Source: Vandiemenella viatica
Lineage: Eukaryota > Arthropoda > Insecta > Orthoptera > Morabidae
Assembly (NCBI GenBank): GCA_031002005.1
Contig: CM061919.1
Coordinates: 173,893,121 to 173,957,120 of the forward strand
Reading direction: 5' to 3'
Length of the DNA stretch: 64,000 nucleotides
Each line of letters starts with the position of its first letter. Position 1 is the first letter of the stretch. The position numbers and the translations under genes were made by a program. Under the pieces are notes generated by a model, which did no database searches, had not been told where the DNA came from, and worked only from the letters and a program-made list of their open reading frames with translations. Below, piece after piece: positions 33,180-42,123 of the stretch.

Positions 33180-33447
33180 TGTTAGCTTCATTGACCTGAG
33201 GAAGGTGGTGAAGGAGGCACAGCATACCAGGGTGGAGCTCATGCAGGTCCTAAGTCACCATGACCGGCCACAAATGAACTATGCCATGAGGTGGGTTAAT
33301 GTGGAAACGGAAGAGCTACTTGGGAAAGACATTAGTTCTGTGTTGGTAGTTGTGCCTGTGAACACCATTGGTAGGTGGGGATTCACTAGACATGGCCTAC
33401 ACATAAACAGACGGGGGAAGGGAGTACTTTCTGAGTTGTTTAGCTAA
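33180..33447 (+). pseudogene. LINE ORF1 SGNH-esterase C-terminus
   Basis: The frame includes DISSVLVVVPVNTIGR and GFTRHGLHINRRGKGVLSEL, ending with a stop at 33,447. FT.HGLHLN..GK is the C-terminal catalytic-histidine block of SGNH-type hydrolase domains found in ORF1 of some CR1/L2-type LINEs, where they may act on lipids or assist complex formation. The Ser-containing N-terminal block is not visible, so the domain is partial and inactive. It could instead belong to an unrelated SGNH-bearing retroelement, but the RT that follows on the same strand favours one element. Confidence 0.6.
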
Positions 33448-33559
33448 AGCAGTGAGGGAGACCATTCGAGTGATGATGGGGTCAGGACTGTGACTTTTTT
33501 TAGGTTAGGGGCTGCTGGTGAAGGGACAAAAATAGATTATACTTAATGAATATACTTAA

Positions 33560-34314
33560 AGATTTGAAATTCATCCTGAGGAAATCCTGAAGGAAATAAG
33601 AAAGCTGAAAAAACATAAAGGAGCTGGTGTAGATAATATTACTACAGATATCTTAAAGATAGCCGGATGTGACATTGTACCTTATCTTGAGATATTATCT
33701 AAATTGAGTCTAGACACTTGCTGCTTACCACAGGACTGGAAAAGTGCAATAGTAGTACTGGTACATAAAGTAGGGGTGAGAAATAGAGTTGAGAATTATA
33801 CGCCAATCAGTTTGACATCAGTGGTAGGTAAATTAATGGAAAGATTGATATGCAACCACATCAGAAATATATGTGAGGAACGTAAGTGGTTTTCAAGCAG
33901 GCAACATGTGTTCAGGCAAGGATTTTCATGCGAATCTCAGTTGGTGGGATATATGCAAGATATTTCAGATGAAATGGACAAGGGAGGCCAAATTGATACT
34001 GTAGCACTAGATCTGTCAAACGCGTTTGACAGAGTGAGCCATAAAATGGTAGTAAATAGGGTAAAAACTATTGGAGTGGATGAGAAAGTGATTTGCTGGG
34101 TAGAAGAATTTTTGAAGATAGAAAACAGAAAGTTAGAAGTGGAACTAAAAATGGGAGTGCCGCAGGGTAGTGTATTGGGACCATTGCTATTCATTATTCT
34201 AATGAATAATTGTGTTGATTGTTTACTATCTGAATTTAGATTGTTTGAATATGACATAATGCTATATAAAAGAATCAAAACGATAGAGGATTGTAAACAG
34301 TTGCAGGGTGATCT
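33560..34314 (+). pseudogene. LINE reverse transcriptase, first part
   Basis: Open from 33,560 to the LTR insertion. It starts FEIHPEEILKEIRKLKKHKG with GVDNIT (pre-palm), then YTPISLTSVVGKLMERLI (motif 2a), ALDLSNAFDRVSHK (motif A), GVPQGSVLGPLLF (motif B) and LFEYDIMLYKR in place of the usual FADD catalytic box (FEYD: one of the two Asp lost). It copies LINE RNA at a nick when active; this one cannot. The frame runs to LQGDL and continues after the LTR without a shift. Confidence 0.9.
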
Positions 34315-35730
34315 TGTGGTGGATACCTTGGTGGGCAAACCACGTTACAATTATTTCTCATACCTTTATGATGAATAATTGTGGATTTTTAATTTTAATT
34401 TATATGAAGGAGTGGAAATTTATTAATTTAGCAAGAATCTCGACGTTAGTTGGAATTTAGGAAAATTGTCTCAATATGACATTTATTTCTTATCACTGGC
34501 GATTACAGGTCTGAGCGAATTTACCGTTAACATTAACACAAATTGGCAAAATCATAAAAGCAACGCTCAGAGTTACAATTAGCCGTCATGGGCAAGCAAA
34601 CAATTGTATATTTACTTTTAAATATCTCAGAATCAAAATGCAAGAAATAATGACAACTGGAAACAATGAAAAATACAAGTTATGACTACCTCAGACAAAG
34701 GCATCATAATACTGTGACTTTACAGTTAAAAAGAAAATCATGGGCGCCAGAATGAACAATATATCATTCGAAAATAACTAGTTCTGGCAAATTATGCCGC
34801 TAGCTCAGGGGTTTTTACAATTACAAAGTGAGAACATGGACCTATCCTCTCAAAGTCGCTTACGGGTTCTGTTTCACGGAATGCACAATCACATGGCTTG
34901 GTCGTAATCAATTACCATTGTAGTTCTGCGTCTGATGTCTGTGATGAGTGTAGCGGACCCACGATATGTGAGATTATCTCACAAGTCGGCTATAGGCATC
35001 TCTGGTCTGGCAATGCGCATCATCGCATTACCGGCTGTGTTGCGGTGATACGCTCGCTCCAGCAAGGCAAGCTGCAGTTAGCGAATGAAGTCAACTTTCC
35101 AAGTCAACCTCAGACTGGACTCGACTAGAATCGAAGATAGAATCCAGAATGTCCAGCTCCTCGCTCTTCGGCCCACGAGGAAACTTCTTGCTCCGCCCAT
35201 TTGTAGTCTCGAAGCTCACATACAACAAAAATTCCCAGGATTTTGAGTTATACGCTCATTTTGATTGGACCTTCAGGTCGGCACCTAATGTCACGTGATA
35301 TCCTCGATATGTGATTTGGCCAAAGAATCCAACAGAGGTCGGACATATTCGGCTAAGTTCGCCGGGGCGAGAGAACATTCGGGTTTCGGACGGCAGGCTT
35401 TTCCCGCTCGGTGAGTGACCCATCCCCAGGGAGCAGTGTGTGTGGTCTGGCAAATCCCAAATCCGCGACGTCCTGTCGCCATGGCTCGGAAAGACCAAGA
35501 TTAGCTTCAAGCCTACATAGCTCAATAACTCTTTAATATTCGCTTTGCTACGATACACTGTATAAGTTCACCATTTCATTACAGTCCTCACTTGGAATCT
35601 TGCGTACTTTATAAAATTACAACAAAAATCTATTCACGTGGTCGCCCAAGATTTATGTAAATTACTCTTATATTATTACATATATAATAAAAATGCACCT
35701 TGTAACGTGGCGACAGCGCGGCTCGTTACA
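34315..35730. mobile_element. Solo LTR, 1,416 bp, in the LINE RT
   Basis: It begins TGTGGTGGATACC, ends GCGGCTCGTTACA (TG...CA) and is flanked by the 4-bp repeat ATCT (34,311-34,314 and 35,731-35,734). Removing it with one ATCT restores the LINE frame (LQGDL then DRISSWV). AATAAAAATG near 35,685 may be a poly-A signal. The middle (34,990-35,500) is GC-rich. There is no ORF, PBS or internal domain, so this is a solo LTR left by LTR-LTR recombination. The LTR family differs from that at 39.8 kb. Confidence 0.9.
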
Positions 35731-35734
35731 ATCT

Positions 35735-36142
35735 GGACAGGATATCTAGTTGGGTTGGTAAACATGGGATGAAGATAAATGCAAAGAAGAGTCAGCTTAT
35801 TAGATACACAAATAAAAAACAAAAGGTTAATTATGAATATAAGGTGGGGAAAGAATTGCTTGCTGAAGACTTGAAATGTAAATATCTTGGCATTACATTT
35901 GAAAATAAGTTTTATTGGCAGGACACATAGGACAGGTGGTGGGAAAAGGTTTCAAAATTCTGCACTTGTTGGAGAGAGTGATGAGGGGATGTACGAGAGA
36001 AGTAAAGGAATTGGGTTACAAAACTTTGGTAAGACCATTGCTCGAATATGGTAGTAGTATGGGTCCCACATTTTGCGTATCAAATACAGGAGTTGGAGAG
36101 GGTGCAAAAAAGGGCTGCTAGATTTGTTTCTGGAAATTATCT
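35735..36142 (+). pseudogene. LINE reverse transcriptase, second part
   Basis: Continues the frame interrupted at 34,314: DRISSWVGKHGMKINAKKSQ, then LKCKYLGITFENKF (YLGI block) up to a stop near 35,930. Two frame changes later come YKTLVRPLLEYGS and ELERVQKRAARFVSGNY, the standard post-RT sequence of CR1/L2-type LINEs. The match ends at SGNY (about 36,142), where a different LINE segment begins. Confidence 0.88.
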
Positions 36143-36480
36143 CAGAATGCAATTACGCAAAGGAAATTGCGCCGTATTTGATGAAATTATATACCGCCTC
36201 CTTGGATCAAGGAAAAATACCAGCCGAATGGGAGACCGCCATCGTAAGTCCAAATACCAGCCGAATGGGAGACCGCCATCGTAAGTCCAGTGTTCAAAAG
36301 TGGGAATGTTAATGATCCTCAAAATTATAGGCCGATCTCGTTAACCTCAATATTTTGCAGGATTTTAGAACACATCATATATCCAAATGTCATGCGGTTT
36401 TTGGATGAAGATGAGCTTTTGAACCCAAATCAACATGGATTCAGAAAAGGCCGATGGTGCGAAACACAACTCATATTGTA
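36143..36480 (+). pseudogene. Second LINE: RT N-terminal segment
   Basis: Reads SECNYAKEIAPYLMKLY, SLDQGKIPAEWETAIVSP and, after a 37-bp duplication that changes frame, VFKSGNVNDPQNYRPISLTS, then LEHIIYPNVMRFL and NQHGFRKGRWCETQL, where the coding match stops at 36,480. This is the start of a related but different RT domain (YRPISLTS is the common box). It abuts the C-terminal part of the previous LINE head to tail, a chimaeric join made by recombination or template switching. Confidence 0.85.
36215..36288 (+). repeat. 37-bp perfect tandem duplication
   Basis: Positions 36,215-36,251 are repeated exactly at 36,252-36,288 (start AAATACCAGCCGAATGGGAG). Because 37 is not a multiple of three, it shifts the LINE frame. 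Perfect identity points to a recent replication-slippage or end-joining event, or possibly an assembly artefact. Confidence 0.93.
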
Positions 36481-37399
36481 AGACTCGGTGTTGATTCTGA
36501 TTGACCCTCCTGATTATTCATGTATCAAAAATAATTGTAAATACGCCGAAGTGTGTAGGCCTTCAATGTTTAATTTAAATAAATATATCAGGTTATTACA
36601 TTCTTAATGACAAAAGATCGAAGATCACTTTGCACACACTTCCTATTTGATAAATCAAATGACCAAAATGATAAATTGATAAAATTGATGAAATTTTGAA
36701 GATTATAAGTAACCAAAAGATAAGTGATGGATTCTAAACAAAATTTACCCGCGGTAAACCTTATTAATCACACATTACAAAAGCTCTGTAAGCAGTTTTA
36801 TGTTTAAATGAATAAAAATAATAGAAAAATAAATAAAAGGTAATAATAGTAAAATAAATAAGAAATAAAATAGACAGGGACGTTCAAATTAATCTCTTGT
36901 GTGATGTTTGTTCAATAACTATATATCTCGTATGTAATTTTGATACGTAATTCTCTGAATATCTCCATTCAAGTACAGGCTGATTTCATGTCGGCCCTTG
37001 TGGACAAGTCTCCATCGACTTCTTGCTGGTTGACGAAATGTATGTGGACAACACCAATATCAACATGATGACAACATTTTGTTGGCCGATCAGCACTTAC
37101 CTTGAGAGAGCTTTTGTTGTTCAGAAATGGATATAATTTAGAAATAAGCCAGTTGGCTTTAAAAATAAAAAAAAAAAATAAACACATGACTCATACCTGC
37201 ACGTGAATATAAGACACAAATACAACTCAAAATACTTTTAATACAATATGCAATGGAAACAACTGTTATGAAAAAAACAATGTTATGTCATAAGAGAGAC
37301 AAAAAATGAAGGATAAATAAACTAGTGAATGAATTAATCTTTTCGACTTTTATATATATAGTTGATCTTAGACATTTCCACTGCGAGAAGCACCCTATA
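36481..37399. other. AT-rich, no gene seen
   Basis: A-rich runs (36,805-36,870 and 37,160-37,180) and short frames only. Confidence 0.5.
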
Positions 37400-37660
37400 G
37401 GATATTTAGAGCCGTAAAAGTAACGAGAAATTCCGTACCCGTATGTATTCGTTACTAATCCATTCAATACCCGTTACTTTCGAATCGTTACTCTTTACTT
37501 TCGGTACAATCGAACAATAGTATGAAACATTGTATCGAGTCGCGCCGCGTACGGGATAACTTCGTTAGTATCGTATCGTATCGTTTCGTTACTCGTTAAT
37601 TTCGGTACAATCGAACGCTAGCATGATGCGCCGCATACGGGACGAATCGTTCGTACTTGG
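37400..37660. repeat. CGTTAC-rich degenerate repeat
   Basis: Two imperfect copies of a block with TTTCGGTACAATCGAAC lie at about 37,499 and 37,600, each followed by a CGCCGC-TACGGGA stretch. TCGTTACT-like motifs are frequent, and the left margin has TAGAGCCGTAAAAGTAACGA, reminiscent of hAT ends. No right end or target duplication was found, so it may be a truncated hAT-like element. Confidence 0.4.
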
Positions 37661-37984
37661 TAAAGTTTTAAGTAAATTGTTTATTTAGTAAAATATGTTT
37701 AGGTAAGTTGCTTGTTTGGATAAAACTTAAAGTAAAGTAATTAGCACATGGAACTTACGGAAAACCTCTAAATGTACACTTGATTTGCTGTAATGAATTT
37801 TATATTCGAAAGAATAATCTAATTTCAAAACAAACAACTGTTTGCACACACACAGAAACCTGAACTTTCACCTGACTGTGGCGCGTCTAGTGAAAATAAC
37901 TAATGGCGGTTATTTTTTAAAGTAGCCTACTCAAAACCCTGCATACAAGCCTGAAATGATAATGGGACATGTATTTAACAAATA
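37661..37984. other. No gene seen
   Basis: AT-rich sequence at the 3' end of the minus-strand LINE ORF1. The expected pol (ORF2) of that LINE is absent. Confidence 0.5.
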
Positions 37985-39766
37985 TTATAATCTCATCAAA
38001 ATATCTATTGATGAGGTTTTGTTCAATGTTTTGCTGAGCAGCGCTGAAGATTCTGGCTGCATAGAGAGCATACTTTCTGTTGGTGGATGTAGATATCTAG
38101 GAGGATCTGCAGCGGTATTTTCATAACTGTGTAACAACGGGAGCTCAAGCACACTGGAGGTATTTACTAATGTTTGTATGGGCCCCCCACTGGGAGCTGA
38201 TGGTGCCTGTGCGACTTGGCGTGCCGCGTCTGGCATCGGTAGTTGTTGTGGTCAGATGCTGCGTCTGTAGTACTGGCTGTTGTGGTTGTGCGTGCAGTCG
38301 AGGTGATATTGACTGTTGTGTTGAGTATAGAGTAGGCAGACAGTGCTGTAGTCGTGTTGATAGAGGCGGAAATTCCGTGTGACTACTTAATTGTGGTGTA
38401 GAAGAGGCCACCTGAGCGTAGCCACGAAATTGTTGATCTCTGCCAGGAAAAGTACGTTTGTTCTGAACACGATGGCTTGTTTTGCTTCCCGGTGTTTGAG
38501 ATATACTGGGCAATTCCTGTCTGTAGCATGATGTTGGCCGTGACAGAGGGCGCAGCATATAGTTGAGAAATTATTACAGTTGACCGCCAAGTGGGGGCCA
38601 GCACATCTACTGCATCGTGGCTCACGAGATTTACATTGGCCTTGACGGTGGCCCAGCCGTAAGCAAACAACACACTGGATAACCGGGGAAACGTATGGTT
38701 CCACAGCACCTCGGGTTCCGAGAATCGTTACATGGGTCGGTAGGCTCTGAGATCGGAAGGATACCAAACAGACTGGTATGGGTATTACAAGATCTTGGTT
38801 CGGCTGACTCCTTTTGGTGAAGCGTTTAATATGCACCACTGGGACAGGGGAGCCTATTTCTTGTACAAGTTCTTCCTCACTCAGGGAGGTATCCACATTC
38901 CTTATAATTCCCTGTTTGTGGATCAGGAAGTTAGGAATGTATACTTCTAAGTTTTTTGTTTTGAAGATTTCTAGTTGTACTATTGAATTGGCGACACCTG
39001 CAGTGCTAGCTTCAATTCTAAGACGGTTTTTCCCCATGGAGGTGATGTTGATAATGTCCCTTTTTATGGTGTTATTATGCTGGAATATTAACTTACCAAT
39101 AGCCATTGGGTGTAAGTTTCCGACATTCCCATCCAGGCTCTCTATGAAAATACAGTACGGACCACTGTCTGTAAGGTTGTATCTATTGTCTTTGCTTCTG
39201 TAAGTTGGAGCTATCGAATCAGACTGCGTGTGGTTAGGACTGAATTGGTCTTGTGCCGTGGCTTAGGGTAGATTAACCTCGATGGACCTTGTTGTATCCA
39301 GCATATTTTCTTCTTCCGTCTGTTCTGTTAGTTGTGGGACTACCTTGGTCTTCCCAATTTCTGGTCTCTGCACACATCTACATTTCACTGGTTGGTTTGA
39401 CTCACCCGTATTTGTAGGATTGTCGCCTCTCCGAGCCATGTGATGAATGGCTGCGCCTGGAGGTAAGTGCAGGTCCTGTGGTGGAACGCCTCTCGGCCCA
39501 GTTTCAAACTCCAGAAACTGCCCCTGTTGTTGATGCTGTTGCTGTTGCTGATGTTGGTGCTGATGCTGTTACTGCTGATGCTGTTACTACTGCTGTTGAT
39601 GCTGCTGCTGCTGTTGTAGTTGCTGCTGCTGGCGCTGCTGATGATTTTGCTGTTGTTGCTGTAGATTTTGGCGTTGTTGATAGCGTTGCTGCTCTTCTTC
39701 TGAGGTGTGAGAGGTAAATAGCTGCTCGTTTGCTGATCTTGCTGCTTGAGTATGTGGCATATCACT
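37985..39766 (-). pseudogene. LINE ORF1 (zinc-knuckle nucleic-acid binder), main part
   Basis: ORF1 proteins of Jockey/I-type LINEs bind the element's RNA. After the LTR insertion the frame resumes DMPHTQAARSANEQL, runs through a glutamine-rich tract broken by stops (about 39,700-39,500), then reads LTDSGPYCIFIESLDGNVGN and LHPMAIGKLIF. Three CCHC-type knuckles follow: CVVCLRLGHRQGQC, CSRCAGPHLAVNC and CALCHGQHHATDRNC. A frameshift near 38,470 and another near 38,240 separate the C-terminal part (FRGYAQVASSTPQL and a Pro/Ser-rich tail), which stops at 37,985. The gene is recognisable but dead. Confidence 0.85.
39480..39700 (-). repeat. CAG/CAA-rich polyglutamine tract in LINE ORF1
   Basis: On the minus strand the ORF1 frame is a near-continuous run of CAG and CAA codons (Gln with a few His, Leu, Arg) from about 39,700 to 39,595, then stops. 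The triplet repeat also keeps long open frames on the plus strand (Ala/Val-rich) and in another minus frame (Ser/Asn-rich), which are artefacts. Confidence 0.8.
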
Positions 39767-40629
39767 TGTAACGTTCTGACCTCATTACCTGATTTAAAAT
39801 TATAATTAATTTTATTATTTTATTTTATTGTCATGAAAGGTAGAACTTGCTTGAATACTTTATACGAGAAAATCACAAATGGTTTTATTTCAATTAATCA
39901 CATGACATACATAACAAAATTCGTTAAAATTAATTAGTTGTCCTTTTGTGGGCGCCAGGGTATTTTATATAAAATACACAAAATTTAAACAGTAAACGAA
40001 GTCAACATTTTGACTTCACTTCTGAAAGAGATGTTTGCTCCGGGCTATGAGAGTTCTTATCTGCAGGGTCGTAGCTGGGCAATACTATGAACTTGAAAGT
40101 CTAGCTAGCACAGTGTCCTTCATTGGCGATGTATAATTACCGAATGTACATGTCTGCCGCCACACATTGGATGACGGTCTTCTCTGCTATGGACCAGTGT
40201 AGCACAGTTCCTCAGATGTCGTCCTTTGCCTGAGCTCATCTGCTCAAACAAAATAGCGGGTGTCCGGATCCAGGCAGCAGCAACAGTCCCACTCACGAAT
40301 AGACAGTCCAGAAATCACATCGTCCGAACGTGCTGGCCGGCCGGCATCGAATATCCCTTCCCTCGTTCGTCGTGCCACATGCAAAACAGAAAACTTTCGC
40401 CGATCACCCTGTTTGTCTACCTGGCAAGCACAAATCTCCCCTCCATTAGGCACTCACTATTCTCCCCTCGCTAATTCTAGGAACCGGCCTGCTGGCATTC
40501 CTCAGATCTGCCGCTCCACACTTGTACAATGTACACTGCGCCCAAACGCCCACTAAAATATTCCACATTTTAAATAATAAACATATAGTTTATTAATGTA
40601 ACTAGCGGTCACAAGACGCGTTCGTTACA
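39767..40629 (-). repeat. 3' LTR of the Gypsy-type element (863 bp)
   Basis: Downstream LTR relative to the element's minus-strand transcription. Nearly identical to 44,473-45,333. Small frames inside (for example 40,226-40,474) are identical in both LTRs and are not genes. Confidence 0.95.
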
Positions 40630-40639
40630 TATTCCCCCT
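40630..40639 (-). other. Polypurine tract
   Basis: The minus strand reads CCAGGGGGAATA directly before the 3' LTR (TGTAACG). A purine run next to the 3' LTR is the normal plus-strand DNA primer of LTR elements. Confidence 0.8.
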
Positions 40640-41699
40640 GGTTCGGCAAATTTAAATAAACTAGTTTTATTTAAATTTTCACAATAAGGAATACAAATTT
40701 GCCTTCCTCGTCCACTAATCTAACATTGATTAACTCTGGTAACCTATATTCTAATCTATTCCATCACAAGTTCCACCAACATGAACATTTAACCGAACAT
40801 ATGTCCCTTGGCTACTTTGTACATAGACTTTTCTTACTCCCATCCCTGATTGTGGGTAGATTTGTGCAAGCCTTAAATACATAATATAACCATTTCAAAT
40901 GTAACCTTATAAGTAACAAATTATTGTAGTGATATAGATTTTCTAGCACAATAACATTTTATATCAAATTGAAAATTTTACTTACACACCATTCTTAATA
41001 AATATAGCGCAATACATCATAAGTTGTGATCATCATAGATATTCAACACATAGGATAACACAATCTTAATATATAATGAATGAATAAAACTGGTAGAGAA
41101 CATATCCTATCTGAATAATAATAATAAAAACTTTTAAGCAGTGAAGTCATCATCTATGAAGTGCAGGGTTGTCCAAAGCAATGCAAGATTATTCCAAATA
41201 TTTTCTTACTATGTCACCGCGAAGCAAAGTATTTGTAATGGATTTCCGCCACCATCCTTTTAGTATAAAAATGACAATTACATCCCCTTTTATCTCCGCT
41301 TGTTACAGACCTCGCGTGATTATTAAATTAACATGATCTCGATCAAGTGTACGCGGATGCCATCCCAGTATACTTCCCGATTTCCCAAGACAACGTTATA
41401 AGTACATTTGCTCCATGGCATAAAAGAATTTTGTTCATGGAATGCTGATTCGCGTAATTCCTCATGAACAAAACAAAATAAAATATTATCTACCTAGTAC
41501 CTCGGAGATCCTTTTCCCTTGGCTACTTGGTGATTTGATATGCCACACAACATCTGTGAAGTTCCAGAAATTTATCTGTAAATGTACCCCAACGTTTTGG
41601 AATCCTTCTGTCTGCCAGAAATCAAGTCCCAACATATTATCTCGGCAAGTTTTTATTCTTTTCCGGCACATATATGCCCATCGTCACTATCAAGAGAAA
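40640..41699. other. Element 3' internal region, no ORF
   Basis: About 1 kb between the integrase remnant and the polypurine tract; mostly AT-rich. A second purine-rich box, GATAAAAGGGGATGTAA (minus strand, about 41,275-41,300), resembles a polypurine tract followed by TGTAA and could mark an older rearrangement. No env-like frame is seen. Confidence 0.5.
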
Positions 41700-42060
41700 C
41701 AAGTTGCACTAAATGATCCTCGCGCGACTGTACCAAAACTTTGTGATCATCAGAATACTCTTTAAAGTTTCGTGAATTATGGGGTCAAAGTCCTTGGTTC
41801 CATTAGTGAATAAGTGACTGTTAACTGAGATTATCATTTTCACCGTGCATGGACTATATATATCATAATGAACTTTGCAAAAGCTTCTTATTGGTGTATG
41901 ATTGTGGACTGGTACGTAATAATACTCGATGCCCCACAGTGAAAGTTTGATCATGCTTTGGTCTTGCTATATCCGCATCATTCTCCTCATCCTCCACACC
42001 GCCATTTCGCCAGTATGTTAAATTAATAAGGAAAAACTGTGGAGAGCCCTCAGCATCCCC
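41700..42060 (-). pseudogene. Integrase C-terminal remnant of pol
   Basis: About 60 bp after the gag stop, a minus-strand frame reads ADIARPKHDQTFTVGHRVLL. After a shift it continues SPCTVKMIISVNSHLF and NGTKDFDPIIHET. This matches the end of Gypsy integrases (F..GD.VLLR... then GPY.V), after the catalytic core. Its position immediately behind gag shows that protease, RT, RNase H and the integrase core were deleted in one stretch. Stops and a frameshift make it non-functional. Confidence 0.7.
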
Positions 42061-42123
42061 GGCGAAATCTCATTGTTTTAATTGGTCACCCTGCGATGTT
42101 TCACGTGCTGCACCAACTCTCAA

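Larger units (their letters stand above)
33165..36142 (+). mobile_element. LINE with esterase-like domain, split by a solo LTR
   Basis: A CR1/L2-type non-LTR retrotransposon in three readable parts: an SGNH-esterase-like end of ORF1 (33,180-33,447), reverse transcriptase (33,560-34,314) and, after the 1,416-bp LTR insertion, the thumb and C-terminal region (35,735-36,142). No endonuclease domain lies between esterase and RT, where only about 110 bp remain. It then runs abruptly into a second LINE's RT start. Confidence 0.88.

Noticed and set aside
33148..33447. Independent host esterase gene
   Set aside because: Only the C-terminal His block is present, the catalytic Ser region is missing, and a LINE RT follows on the same strand.
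38814..39203. Plus-strand open frame of 129 codons
   Set aside because: Lies opposite the conserved GPYCIFIESL/zinc-knuckle ORF1 region on the minus strand; no family features of its own.
39478..39717. Plus-strand Ala/Val-rich open frame (79 codons)
   Set aside because: It is the reverse-strand shadow of the CAG/CAA repeat in the minus-strand LINE ORF1; triplet repeats keep several frames open.
40226..40556. Three frames repeated identically at 44,930-45,260
   Set aside because: They lie within the two LTRs, so identity reflects LTR duplication, not a gene family.
41486..41671. Retroviral-type protease from the phrase NMLGLDFW
   Set aside because: The nearby integrase-tail match places this downstream of pol, and no DTGA-type active site is seen; the resemblance is probably chance.
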